From: Cryptomeria japonica
Taxonomy: Eukaryota; Streptophyta; Pinopsida; Cupressales; Cupressaceae
Assembly (NCBI RefSeq): GCF_030272615.1
Contig: NC_081414.1
Span: forward strand, 55,019,636-55,083,635
DNA: 64,000 bases
Direction: 5' to 3'
This document shows, one piece after another, positions 34,485-47,546 of this stretch. The stretch's first letter is position 1; each line of letters begins with the position of its first letter. The position numbers and the translations under genes were made by a program. Below the pieces are notes generated by a model. The model made no database searches. It had not been told where the DNA came from and worked only from the letters and a program-made list of their open reading frames with translations.

Positions 34485-35545
34485 TGTTAGGTCCCGGAGA
34501 CAACTGAGAGGGGGGGGGAATCATTTGTCTAATAAATTCAAACCAAAAACCAATTAACCAACTTAATGCTTAGTACCGATAAACCAGTTAAGTATGGCGG
34601 TAGACAGTGTTAATAGTAAATTGCTATACCAGCAAACATTAATGCATGAAACACAAACATAAAGTCATCCACAACACATAACACCAATATTTGTACATGG
34701 AAACCCTGTAAGGGGAAAAACCACGGTGGGAAACCTTACCCACAATCAGATGATACTACTGTAGATAGTAAGTGTACATAGATGGGGTCTGCACATGCAG
34801 AAAGGCCAATAGCCTAGAGCTCACTGCTCAATCACAAAATGGGAGTCACACTAACTATAGTTGGATGGTTAAATCAAATAAGAATGTACTGCACAAAATA
34901 GCATCTTCATATGCTAGATTCAGTACTGGTGTAATGCTAATATGCTTATATAAAAACCTAGTTTCACCTTCAAATGATGTCTTCATGTATACCTTTGCTT
35001 GATCTCGCATATACCTTCACTCAATTCATTTTTCCACATTCCACACTTGATCTTACAAATAAGATCTTACATTTATACCATACCCTAAGACCAATTTTAG
35101 TAGGTCGACTCTACAAGATATTATAATAAAATCATTCTACAAACAATATAATATCCGATGCAATAACCAATTAAACATGTCGGCTTAATGCATTTACATC
35201 AATAATAAATCATCTCCATAGCGTGCCATGCTGATCTGGAAAAGATAAACCTACCGGTGTAACCCTAGATAACCTGGACCTATTTGCCAATAAGAGCAAA
35301 TATGGAAATATGAATATACCAATGATTAATTCTTCAAAACAAAGTGTCCACACGATGTTTTTGATATTACCAAGTGTCTTCCATATCATTCCAAATACCG
35401 GGGAACATTATATCCTGCCGGTGAACCATATACTAGTAACTGTTGCACAGTTTACTTGCTTGTTGGTGAATGTTGCTAGATCTCCAGAGTGCTTGCTTTT
35501 AGTAGGTGTTGACATCAATGACAAAACCATACCAAAATACCAACA
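34485..35545 (-). repeat. 3' LTR of element B
   Basis: 1061 bases. The + strand runs from TGTTAGGTCCCGG to ATACCAACA. The U5 hairpin (34498-34530) has one mismatch (TCATTTGTCT in place of TCAGTTGTCT). Confidence 0.95.
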
Positions 35546-35881
35546 ATCTCCCCCTTTGGCATTGATGGCAACACAAGATGGAAAAACCATCAAAGTGCCA
35601 AAACAGAAATGCCAAATACCAAAAACCAACAATCTCCATTTCTCCCACTGGGAGCAACATGTGTTTTATGCAAAGATTTATTTTCAATACCAATCTTTCC
35701 TCAAAAGATAATGTGTTTTTTCATAGATATCTCTCCCCCTTTGACATCAAATGCCAAAGCTACAAAATTCAATTTCATACAAAACACCAACTACTCCCCC
35801 TGAGAAGTAACTTCCTCATCAAATGCCGGAGTAAAAGATTTGTCTTTTTAATTCTGTCGGTTGATGACAATCATCAATTGT

Positions 35882-38800
35882 CTAAGTCTCTACTAGTGGT
35901 GGTATGAATCCAATCTGATCTCTGAGATATTCAAAGGTCTCCTTAGGAAAAGGTTTTGTAAAAATATCTACAAGCTGTTCTTTAGTATTCACATAAATCA
36001 GTTTTATCTCCTTTTCTTCAACTTTTTCCCTTAGAAAATTCACTTTGATAGAAACATGTTTAGTTTTAGAATGTAATACCGGATTCTTAGATATATCAAT
36101 TGTTGCAGTGTTATCACAATATACAGTAATAGGTTCTTTGCATTTTACCTTTATGTCTTTCAACATTTGCTTAAGCCATAGTACCTGTGTATAGTTAGTT
36201 GCTGCTGTAACATATTTTGATTCTGCTATTGATAAAGATGTACAACTCTATTTCTTACTCAACCAAGAAACTAATCTCTTTCCAAGAAAGAATGCTCCTC
36301 CAGTGGTGCTCTTTCTATCATCTACATCTCCTGCCCAATTTGCATCTATGTATGCACATAGGTCAAAATTTTCATCTTTAGGATACCATAATCCAAGATT
36401 TGCTATGCCTTGTAAGTATCGAAAAATCCTTTTCACTACTGATTCATGATTTTCCGTAGGATTACTCTGAAATCTAGAAACAATACATACTGCATTCATA
36501 ATATCAGGCCTGGTTTGTGTCAAATACAGTAAACCTCCTATCATAGATTTGTATCTAGTTGGATTAATAGGTGTAGATTCATCCCTTTGAGATAATTTAT
36601 CATTTGTAGTCATAGGTGTGCTTACCGGTTTAGAGTTCTCCATCCCAAATTTCTTTAGCAATTCTCTCAAGTACTTGAATTGACTCAAAAATATACCTTT
36701 ATCAGTCTGTGAAATCTGCAATCTTAAAAAGAATTTTATTTCTCCAATCATAGACATTTCAAATTCTTGCTGCATTTTAATAGAAAATTCCTTACATAAT
36801 CCATCTTCTCCTCCAAAGATTATATCATCAACAAATACTTCAATAATCAAGATGTCATCATTAGTTATTTTGTAATCTAAATTGCTATCTACATTTCCTT
36901 TAGTAAACCCAATCTTTAAAAGATACTTATCCAACCTTGCATACCAAGCTCTTGGGGCTTGTTTCAATCCATACAGAGCTTTTCTTAACCTGCAAACCAT
37001 ATCATTGTCATCTGTCAAAGAAAATGCATCAAGTTGTTCAATTTATACTTCTTCTTCAAGATCTCCATTCAAAAATGCACATTTAATATCCATTTGATAA
37101 ACTTTATAGTCCTTGTGAGCTGCAAAAGCCAAGAATAATCTAACTGGCTCAATTCTAGCTACCGGTGCAAAGGTTTCATTGTAATCAACTCCTTCTTTCT
37201 GAGAATATCCCTTACACACTAGTCTTTCCTTATTTCTGACAACCTTACCATCTTCATTAAGTTTGTTTCTAAATACCCATTTGGTTCCAATTATATTTTT
37301 ATCTTTACACTGGGGAACTAATGTCCAAGTATTATTTTTCTCAATTTGTCCTAATTCTTCTTCCATAGCTTTAATCCAAATTTTATCTTCACATGCCTCA
37401 TTGATAGATGATGGTTCAATTTGAGAAATAAGACATACCTCTTCATTTGCCAATCTTCCTCTTGTCATAACTCCTTTAAAATTGTTTCCAATTATCTGAT
37501 CTTCAAAATGATTCAATCTTACATACCGGGGTGTCTTAGTTTGTTGTTGTTCTTCAGTTAATGTGGAATCCTCTGATGATACCAGAGTAACTGGATCTTC
37601 ATTCTGTACCGCTGGATTCAGTATAGGTTCATTTGTCACAATTTATGTTTCTGGTTCAGAGTCTATATACCTTGAAGTTCCTATAAATTGTTCATCAATC
37701 TTTACATTTGTACTCTCAACAATTTTCTGCAATCTCTTATTAAAACATCTATATGCCTTTCTCTTAGATGAATAACCAAGAAATATTCCTTCATCACTTC
37801 TAGGATCAAATTTTCCAATATACTTATCTCTTCTCATATAACATTTACTTCCAAAAATTCTAAAATACTTAAGAGTAGGAGTATTACCAAACCATAGTTC
37901 ATGAGGGGTCTTACCGGTTTCACCTTTGATGTGAACTTTTTTGAATGTATAGACAGTAGTGCTAACTGCCTCTCTCCAATACACATGTGGTAGATTTGCT
38001 TCTGATAACATACTTCTTGCTGTATCCAAGATAGTTTTGTTTTTCCTTTCAACAACTCCATTCTATTGTGGTGTCTGAGGTGCTGATAACTGTCTTCTGA
38101 TTCCATTCTCTTCATAGAATGTATTAAAGTCCTTAGATGTGAATTCTCCTCCTTGATCTAATCTTAAAAATTTAATTTTCTTACCGGTTTCATTTTCAAC
38201 CATTGCTTTGAACAGTTTGAACTTCCCAAGTGCTTCTGGTTTTTCTCTGAGAAAAGTAACCCAACACATTCTAGAATAATCATCAATAATTAGCATGAAA
38301 TATCTATCACCTTGTAAGCTTTTAGTTCTAGTTGGACCACATAAATCAGTGTGAATTAAATCAAGAGCATTATTGGATTTTTCTGGAATACTTTTGAAAC
38401 TAGCTCTAACTTGTTTTCCAAATTGACATTCCTTACAAATTGTATTCTGAGGTTTCACAATTTTAGGTAGATCTCTAACTGCCTTAGAAGTACTGATTTT
38501 TACCATGCAATCAAAGTTTACATGACATAGTCTCTTATGCCATAACCAACTTTCATCTATATGTGCAATTAAGCATGCCTTTTCATTGTTATTCAAATGA
38601 AAGATATTGCCTCTAGTCTGATTACCGGTTGCAATTTCCAAACCAGTTCTATGCATGATTTTGCATTTTCCATTTTTAAATTGTAATTGAAATCCCTTCT
38701 GAACTAATTGACCAACACTTAAAAGATTATGCTTTAATCCTTCAACATAGTAGACATTGTCAATGTTATGCTTACCATCAAGAGATATTGAACCCTTACC

Positions 38801-39984
38801 TTTGATTGAATAGACTTTGTCATCTCCAAATCTTACTAAACCTCCATTATATTCTTGAAAGTTTAAGAATTTACCTTTGTCTCCAGTCATGTGATGTGAG
38901 CATCCTGAATCAATGATCCATTCATCCTTTACTTCAACTTTAGCTACTAGGGCTTTTTCTACTAGTTGAGCAGTAGGTGCCGGTTGATCTTCTGTTATAG
39001 CAACAAAAACCCATCCATTGTCTACTAGATCCTCATCAGAATCATCCATTGTCTCTGATATTTAGGATTAGGCTTGTATGTTCTTCTAGCTTCTTCTCTT
39101 AGTCTAGCATGCCTATCAGGGCATCTTGAAGCCATATGACCAATCTTATTGCAGTTAAAACATTTAAAGGGTGCTTTACCTTCATACTTACTTCCAGTTG
39201 GACCTTTTGGCATTTTTCTTGCAAATAGTGCTTCAAGTTCTTCAAGCTCTTCATTCTCCTTTTTGGATTCTTCAAGTTCTCTTGCATAAAAGGCTCTCCA
39301 GTCTGATTTGGTAAATGATGGAGCAGATGATGTTGATGCTTTAAAGGCTAAATCAATTTTTATAGTAGCAACATGACCAAATTCCTTGATTTCAAAGGTT
39401 GAAAGTTTTCCAATCAATGTATCCCTAGTTACTAATGTATTAGGCATTGTTCTCAACTCATTTATAGTAGTAACCTTCATTTTATATGCCGGTGGAAAAC
39501 CTCTGAAGATTTTTGAAACAATTTCATCCTCACTCAGAGTTCCTCCACAACATTTAATACCCAAAACAATTTCATTTACTCTTTCCATAAAAGCATAAAT
39601 CCTTTCATCTTCTTTCAATTTCAGATGTTCATACCTGACTCGGAAGGTTTCAAGTTTTGCAATCTTGACTATGGAATCTCCTCCATTTAGTGTTTCCAAA
39701 TGATCCCAAATAGCTTTAGCAGTAGACCTATCTGATAATCCCATGATTTGTTGATCTGATAATATGCTCAAAAGTGCTTCTCTTGCTTTGCAATCATTCT
39801 CTTCATCTTTGGCTAAGGTAGTTGGAGCAGTCTAACCAGCTACAGCAGTAGTATAACCATTCTTTCTAACTTCCCAGATGTCTTTACCAATGCAATTTAG
39901 ATGTGTCTCCATTCTGATCTTCCATATCCCATAGTTGGTTCCATCAAGTTTAGGACTGTCCTTCCTGAAGTAGTTTGTAGACAT
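35882..39984 (-). pseudogene. Element B gag-pol
   Basis: ATG at 39982-39984 opens the family gag. A TAG near 39833 and a deletion near 39050 interrupt it; the deletion removes the segment between the zinc knuckle (CFNCNKIGHMASRCP, intact here) and the acidic linker and shifts the frame. Protease has DSGCSHHMTG. Integrase keeps CKECQFG, DLIHTDLCG and IIDDYSRM; a TAG near 38062 replaces the second Gln of the PQQNG motif. RT shows [12 protein letters not shown] and [10 protein letters not shown] (frames 37043-37639 and 36248-37018). RNase H has YCDNTATIDIS and ends at the TAG at 35882-35884. It is the least damaged Copia interior here, with about seven interruptions. It would have encoded a single polyprotein of about 1,350 residues. 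Confidence 0.92.
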
Positions 39985-40025
39985 TGGATCTCCTCAAGTT
40001 GTTAAACTTCTGCAAAAGAGGACTA

Positions 40026-40038
40026 GGCTCTGATACCA
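40026..40038 (-). promoter_or_regulatory. Primer-binding site of element B
   Basis: On the - strand TGGTATCAGAGCC, an exact match to the canonical initiator tRNA-Met site, two bases inside the 5' LTR. Confidence 0.9.
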
Positions 40039-40040
40039 AT

Positions 40041-41106
40041 TGTTAGGTCCCAGAGACAACTGAGAGGTGGGGGGCGGTGAATCAGTTGTCTAATAAATTC
40101 AAACCAAAAACCAATTAACCAACTTAATGCTTAGTACCGGTAAATCAGTTAAGTATGTCGGTAGATAGTGTTAATAGTAAATTGCTATACCAGTAAATAT
40201 TAATGCATGAAACACAAACACAAAGTCATCCACAACACATAACACCAATATTTGTACGTGGAAACCCTGTAAGGGGAAAAACCATGGTGGGAAAACCTAC
40301 CCACAATCAGATGATACTACTACAAATAGTAAGTGTACATAAATGGGGTCTGCACATGCAGAAAGGCCAATAGCCTAGAGCTCACTGCTCAATCACAAAA
40401 TGGGAGTCACACTGACTACAGTTAGATGGTTAAATCCAATAAGAATGTACTGCAAAAAATAGCATCTTCATATGTTGGATTCAGTACTGGTGTAATGTTG
40501 ATATGCTTATACAAAAACCTAGCTTCACCTTCAAATGATGTCTTCATGTATACCTTTTCTTGATCTCGCATATACCTTTACTCAATTCATTTTTCCACAT
40601 TCCACACTTGATCTCACAAATAAGATCTTACATTTATACCATACCCTAAGACCAATTTTAGTAGGTTGGCTCTACAAGATATTACAATAAATTCATTTTA
40701 CAAACAATATAATATCTGATGCAATAACCGATTAAACATGTTAGCTTAATGCATTTATGTCAATAATAAATCATCTCCATAGTGTGCCATGCTGATTTGG
40801 AAAAGATAAACCGGTTGGTGTAACCCTAGATAACCTGGACCTATTTGTCGATAAAAGCAAATATGCAAATATGAATATACCAATGATTAATTCTTCAAAA
40901 CAAAGTGTCCACATGAGGTTTTTGACATTACCAAGTGTCTTCCATATCATTCCAAATACTGGTGAACATTATATCCTGCCAGTGAACTATATACCAGTAA
41001 TTGTAGCACAATTTACTTGCTTGCCGGTGAATGTTGTTGGATCTCCAAAGTGCTTGTTTTCAGTAGGTGTTGACATAAATGACAAAACCATACCAAAATA
41101 CCAACA
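40041..41106 (-). repeat. 5' LTR of element B
   Basis: 1066 bases, close in sequence to 34485-35545. The - strand TATAAAT at 40632-40638 is the likely TATA box. The U5 hairpin at 40054-40091 has a 10-bp perfect stem (AGACAACTGA with TCAGTTGTCT). Confidence 0.95.
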
Positions 41107-44100
41107 ATAAACAAGGGATATAATGGTGAAAACCAGTCAATGGCAGTATTAGATCACCAGAAAGTAAAAATAAAGGATGCATTTGGAGGTGAAAACCTTT
41201 TTGAGGCACCCAAAGATGGGAGACTTGACACTCTTCCTTAACATTATCAAGAAAGGTCACCAATATTAATTGAGCTAGCTCAATCAATACACATTGGTAC
41301 TAAAGTAGCAATCAAAACCATACATCTAGCAGAATCACTCATAGAAGAGGAACAACCAGATTTTATCAAATTCTTCAAGGAAAAGAAAATCATTTTTTCT
41401 TGGTCTTATGCTGACATGCACAAAATAGATCTGAATCTAATCATGCATCACTTATCCATCACTCCAAGAGCTAAGTCGGTCAATCAGAAATTAAGAAAGA
41501 TGAATCCGCATGTGGCATTATTGGTCAAAGCATAATTAAAGAAGTTATTAGACGTCAGATTCATCCGACCTATAGAATATGCTGAATGGATCTCAAACAT
41601 TGTACCAGTTTCAAACCTTGACAGAAGCATCATAATATGCACAAATTTTAGAGACATCAACAAGGCATGTTTGAAGGATGACTTTCCTTTGCCCAACATT
41701 GACATAATTGTGGATCTAACAGCAGGCCACACAATGTTATCATTGATGGACAATTTCTCTAGCTATAATAAAAAAGGATAGCCCCGAATGATCAAGATAA
41801 AACTACATTCACCTATCCATGGGGAACGTATTGTTGGAACATCATGCCTTTTGGCTTGAAAACTGCTAGGGTAACTTATCAAAGAGCCATGACAACAATC
41901 TTCCATGATATGATGCATAACTTCATGGAGGATTATGTGGATGATTTGTTTGCTAAATCATTCACCTGAGCAGAACATCTGGGCATACTAGGAAAAATTC
42001 TTTCAAAGATTAGAGAAATTCATGGTCAAACTAAACCCTAAGAAGTGTGTCTTCGGGGTCACATTGGGCAAACTATTAGGCTACATTGTGTCAAAAAAGG
42101 GAATTAAAGTAGATCCAGCAAAGGTATAGGATATCATGTAAATGCCACCTCCCAAGAACATTAGCCAACTCAAATCTCTGCAGGGATGACTGTAATTCAT
42201 CAGGCAATTTATAGCTCAGCTAGCAAATAAATATCTCCCATTCAATCATCTGCTTCATAAAAATATACCTTTCATATGGGAAGACAAGTGTGTGGAATCA
42301 TTTCACCAGCTCAAACAATATTTGATGAATCCGCCAGTTTTGGTACCACTGATAGCAAGCAAGCCACTCATTCTCTATATATCAACAATTGAAGTATCAT
42401 TGGGGGCACTGCTAGCACAAGAAGGTCTAGAAGTCAAAGAATGGGCTATTTATTACATAAACAGATCTTTGAATGGATATGAGTTAAATTATACATTCAT
42501 TGAGAAGACTTTCTTAGCAATGGTGTTCACTTCTCAAAAGTTCTGCCACTATATGCTAGCCCATACAATCAAGCTGGTAGCAAAAGTCAATCCTCTCAAG
42601 TATTTACTTAGAAAGGAAGCTCTCACAGGATGATTAGCTAAGTGGGTCATGGTTTTGAGTGATTTTGATATCCAATACATGGAATGTCAAGCTATCAAAG
42701 TATAAGTAATTGCAGATCAACTGGTAGAAGCACCACTACCAGACTAACAACCATTGCAGGTGGAATTTCCAAACATGGATGTACTCACTGTCACACCCAA
42801 GCAATGGACCCTATACTTTGATGGATCCTATACACAATATGGATCGGGTGACGACATCCTTTTTGTCACTTCAGAGGGTCACACAATTCCAAGATCTTAT
42901 AGACTGATGTTTCCATGCACCAACAACATTGCTGAATATGAAGCCCTAGTAACATGAATCAAAATGGCTATGGAATGGAGAATCACAGATGTGAGAGTCT
43001 ACATGGGGATTCTCAATTAGTTATCAATCAGATCAATGATGAATATCAGACAAAGGATGATAAGCTAATGCCTTACAAGAGAATGGTGGATGATTTCAAA
43101 TAGTACTTTGTGCACATAACCTTTGAGAAAGTCCCAATATTGGACAACAGAGCTGGTGATGCAATGGCCACTATCACTTCACTACTGCAAATTCTAGATA
43201 AATAGATTCATTATGAATTCCTAGTAGAGAAATTGTTTTCCCCAACCTATGATGATTCCGCATCCAAGTCATCTATGCCCTAACCGGTTCGGACTCACCT
43301 CTATATGGGACAATCTATGATTATATCAAAAAAAATACTCTCCCACTTGACCTATCTCACAACCAAAATCGTAGCTTCATTCGGCAAGCCACCTGCTATA
43401 CCTTAACCACTGACACACTTTACCACTAAGGTCTAGATGGTACTCTTCTTCGATGCCTCAATCATAATGAATATTATGCTACCTTACACGAGTTTCATGA
43501 GGGTATCTATGGTATGCATTCAAGCAGTCCTACTCTTTCCAAGAAATTTCTGAGAATTGGATATTATTTGCTGACCATGGAGAGAGAGTCCTATCAATTT
43601 GCTAAGAAATGTCCTAAATGCCAAATTCACGACAATCTCATCCATGCACCAACACAGGAGCTACACCCATTCACCACATCTTGGCCTTTCTATCAATGGG
43701 GACTTGATTTTGTAGGGAAAATTCATCCTTCCTCTTCGAATGGGCATAAGTTCATTATCACTACAACAGAGTATTTCACCAAGTGGATTGAAGTAGTGTC
43801 AATGACCACTATAACTGGAAAACATATCTCATCTTTCATTCTCAATTATCTCATTTGCAGATATGGCATTCCCAGTTCCATCATCATAGACAATGGGAGT
43901 CCTTTCAAGAATCAAGATGTATGAGAACTATGTGAATGATTTACAATCCAACATCTCTTCTCCACACCATACTACCCACAGGAAAATGGTCAAGCAGAGG
44001 CATCAAACAAAACAATCCTGAAAAATCCTCAAGAAAATAGTAAATGATGTAGGCAAGGATTTGCATGTACAACTCAATTTGGCACTTTGGGCATATAGGA

Positions 44101-44558
44101 CTAGTATCTGAATACCTACAAGGGCTATGCCATATTCATTGGTGTATGGTTCAGAAGAAATTCTACCTCTTGAGGTAGAAATCCCATCTCTCTAAGTATC
44201 TTTGAAGGGCCTCATACCAAATGAGGAATATTGAGTAAATAGGTTGCATGAACTAGAGCTTCTTTATAAAAAATGACGACATGCCTATGACTATCTCAAG
44301 GCATATTAGGAGTGAATGTACAGAAGCTATAATCACAAAGTTGTCCCAAGGGCTTTCAAAGTTGGTGATCTTGTACTAAAGGAAAATCTAAGAAATCAGC
44401 AAGATCAGGAAAAGAAAGGGAAGTTTGAGCATAACTGGTTGCGTCCCTTTGTCATCATATCAGCCTATAGATCAGAAGCATATTAGTTGTCAACTTCAGA
44501 GGGGGATGTGCTTGATAAACCAACTAACAACATCCATCTAAATAAATTCTACACTTGA
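41107..44558 (+). pseudogene. Tat-2: RT, RNase H, extra RNase H, integrase
   Basis: Resumes Tat-2 after element B. RT: HHLSITPRAKSVNQKLRKM, then FRDINKACLKDDFPLPNID, and an intact YVDD active site at 41934-41945. RNase H: ISTIEVSLGALLAQE, YELNYTFIEKTFLAM (about 42290-42640). The additional RNase H of the Tat lineage is seen as LYFDGSYTQYGSG and NNIAEYEALVT (42800-42957), ending in NRAGDAMATITSLL near 43180. Integrase: FHEGIYGMHSSS ... CPKC, GLDFVGK, IIDNGSPFKN, ENGQAEASNK, ending FYT at 44558. More than a dozen stops and several frameshifts are present. This domain order, with two RNases H before integrase, is diagnostic of Tat-type Gypsy elements. The integrase is homologous to Tat-1 along its length. 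Confidence 0.9.
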
Positions 44559-45073
44559 GTTGTCCAATGCACAGATCAAGGAAAAAAGCAAAAAAATAAA
44601 AAATGTAGAAAAAATACAAAAAACAAAAAAACAAACCAAAAAGTGCAAAAAAAACAAATGGTGAAAACCTAGCAATAGGTGCTATTTGTGAGAGAAAGAC
44701 TCCTCTATCTATCAATTCTATTATCTTTTCATCCATCTAGTCTCAGCTAATGGCCATTTCCAACACTTGTACATGCAACATTATTCCGAACATACTTAGC
44801 ATAGTCACTGTCCTTGATTATCCAAAAACAATTATCCATATCATATCCCACCATGGCTTGGTAATCAATGTATAAATCCACATCAATAATTATCTATGAC
44901 TAGGGGAAGGATTCCTCTCACTTTAACATTCTGACAACAGCAAATAAGGATCACAACGTACTAGGGAAACCATTGTGAAAATTGCTCATCGGGCTATATT
45001 GCAACTTCAACACATACACAGGATGGATGATTTATTCTGAATTATGATTTGTTTACATTTGGCATGAAGTTTT
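44559..45073 (+). other. Tat-2 3' non-coding region
   Basis: It matches the region after integrase in Tat-1 (GGTGAAAACCTAGCAA, ATTATCTTTTCA). It is interrupted at 45074 by the LTR of element E, and its continuation is not found beyond E. No antisense PMD gene is visible for Tat-2. Confidence 0.6.
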
Positions 45074-46296
45074 TGTTAGACAGTTCAGATAATTGGAAGA
45101 CAACTGAGAGGACGGGGGGTGAATCAGTTGTCAAAGATTATCGAAAGCATTAGCAATTTAAAAATTTAATATTGGAACCGAAAACAATAATACCGGAATA
45201 GCAATTAATACAATTAAGCATAAAAAATAATCAAAGAATAAAAGCCATCCACACAACACCAATATTTGTACATGGAAAACCCTGTAAAGGGAAAAAACAT
45301 GATGGGAAGCCTACCCACAGTCAGATAATACTTTTGCAGTAAGTATCTAAATTATAATGAAGGAGCCTGCACTTGCAGGAAGGCCAACAACCTAGAGCAC
45401 ACTGCTCATCATAAAAGGAGTCTCACTAACTATATATAAATCCAGACTACAATCTGGAGAAGTGTTGAACTACAAAAGATAGCATCTCCTATGCCTAAGT
45501 ACAATTCTAGTTAAGCCCAATACCAAAGAACTAAATCCTCTTACACAAACCCAATTCGATAACCAATGATCGACTAACTCCTCTACCTAGATGATATTAC
45601 ATTATTCACACATTACATTCCTTGATCATGACCTCTTAAAATAACCATGATGATCTACAATGAGATCTTACATCTTATTTATACAAACCCTCGACCATAA
45701 ACAATCCGGTCAGCCACCAGACAATAAACCAATTGCATAATTACAAACCATATCTACCTTAGACCAAACAAATAATATCCAACACACAAGACATCCCGAA
45801 AATACAACAATAGGTCCTATCCACACGTTTCATTAATGTCGGCCCATAACCTAGATCAATCGGGACCAAGTATAGGTCCACATGTTTTGACAATGACCTC
45901 CAAACATCAAGTCTTGAACATGATCACCAACAACATCCTGAAACTCCATTAGAAGCTGCACCAACACCAATTATGCAATGCATCAAAGATCTCCACCAAA
46001 AAGCTCTACCAGTGAAACACTCACCAAAAACAAAAATCAATCTTTTAAGTAAGCAGGATAACATCCAATCATCAGACCAAAACCAACTCACCAAATATAA
46101 GTATGAGCATTATGAACAAGCCAATTCCATCACCAGATTATGCCGGAGTCTACCAGATCATGTCGGATCCAAGTTAACCAAAAACTAATCAACCTATCAA
46201 AACTAGAAGGGTGTCGGTAAAGCATCAAAATAGCTTGTGTTGACATTAATGACAAAACATCAATGCAAAACAATCAATTCTACCAAATGGCCAACA
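45074..46296 (-). repeat. 3' LTR of element E
   Basis: 1223 bases from TGTTAGACAGTTCAGATAA to ATGGCCAACA. U5 hairpin at 45099-45132 (GACAACTGA with TCAGTTGTC, perfect). Its opening matches the right LTR at 57446 (TGTTAGATAGTTCAGATAA). Confidence 0.9.
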
Positions 46297-46444
46297 ATCT
46301 CCCCCTCTGGCATTGATGGAAACACTAGATGTGAAAAACATCTAAGTACCAAGAAATACCAAACAAGTCTCCCCCTTTGGAAGACATCCAACAATCTTCC
46401 ACATATAGCTCCAAATATCAATATCTCTCCCTCTTTGAATAATA

Positions 46445-47490
46445 AGTTGGTATTTTGGTATGGTTTTGTCATTGATGTCAACACCTACTATCACTTATCA
46501 ACTCTGGCACTTTGAAGAATTGGCAATGTTCACCGACAAGCAAGTGACTTATGCACAGTCACCGGTATCTGGTAACCCGATAGGACATAATGTTCATCGA
46601 CACTTGGAATGATATGGAAAACACCTGGTTATGTCGAAGACATCATTTGGACACTTTGTCTTGGAGATTTGTTCATTGGCATATTTGCTATTACCGGCAA
46701 ATAGGTCCAGAATAAGCACTGACAAGCTTATCTATTCTAGATCAGCACGTCATGCTATGAAGATGTTTTATTAATGTTGTAATTGCATTGAGCCGACATG
46801 TTGAATCTGTTATAGCATCGGACATTGTTTTATTTGTAAAATGATTTTATTGTAATATCCTTTAGAGCATACCTACTAAAATTGGTCTTAGGTTATGATA
46901 TAAATGTAAGATCTTATTTGTAAGATCAAGCGTGGAATGCGAAAAAGAATTGTATGAAAGTATATGTGAGAATAAGAAGAGCTATACATGCAGACATCAT
47001 TTGAAGGTTGAAGAAGGGTTTTGTGAAGACAATCAAAACTACACCAGTACTAAATCCATCATAGTAAGATGCTAATTTGAGCAGTACATCCTTATTGGAT
47101 TTAACCATCCAATTGTAGTCAGTGTGACTCTTATTTGTGTATGAGCAGTGAGCTCTAGGTGCTTGCCCTTTCTGCATGTGCAGACCCCATTTGTATACAC
47201 ATACTCTCTGCAGTAGTATCATCTGATTGTGGGTAAGGTTTCCCACCATGGTTTTTCCCCTTACAGGGTTTCCACGTACAAATATTGGTGTTATGTGTTG
47301 TGGATGTTATTGTCTTTCTATTTCATTCATTAATCTTTACCGGTACTATAATTAACTGATAAAACTGTCAACCGGCATAAAAGACTAGTTTACCGGTATT
47401 AATCATTAAAGTTGGTTAAGTTGTTTTGGTTTGAATTTATTTTGACTACTAATTCACCCCCCCTCTCTCAGTTGTCCCCGAGACCTAACA
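46445..47490 (+). repeat. 5' LTR of element D
   Basis: 1046 bases ending GAGACCTAACA. TATA box TATAAAT at 46899-46905. The left arm of the U5 hairpin is damaged (GACTACTAA where GACAACTGA is expected). The following primer-binding site (47493-47504, TGTTATTAGAGC) carries changes. Confidence 0.95.
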
Positions 47491-47546
47491 ATTGTTATTA
47501 GAGCATAGTCCTCTTTTGCAGAAGTTTAATAGCTTGAGGAGATCCA

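Larger units (their letters stand above)
34485..41106 (-). mobile_element. Ty1/Copia element B inserted in Tat-2
   Basis: A complete two-LTR element of 6622 bases on the - strand, flanked by a perfect 5-bp target duplication ATAAA (34480-34484 and 41107-41111). The 3' LTR is 34485-35545, followed by the polypurine tract (35546-35557, - strand AAAGGGGGAGAT), gag-pol remnant 39984-35882, primer-binding site 40026-40038 and 5' LTR 40041-41106. It interrupts the Tat-2 polyprotein between protease and RT. Confidence 0.96.
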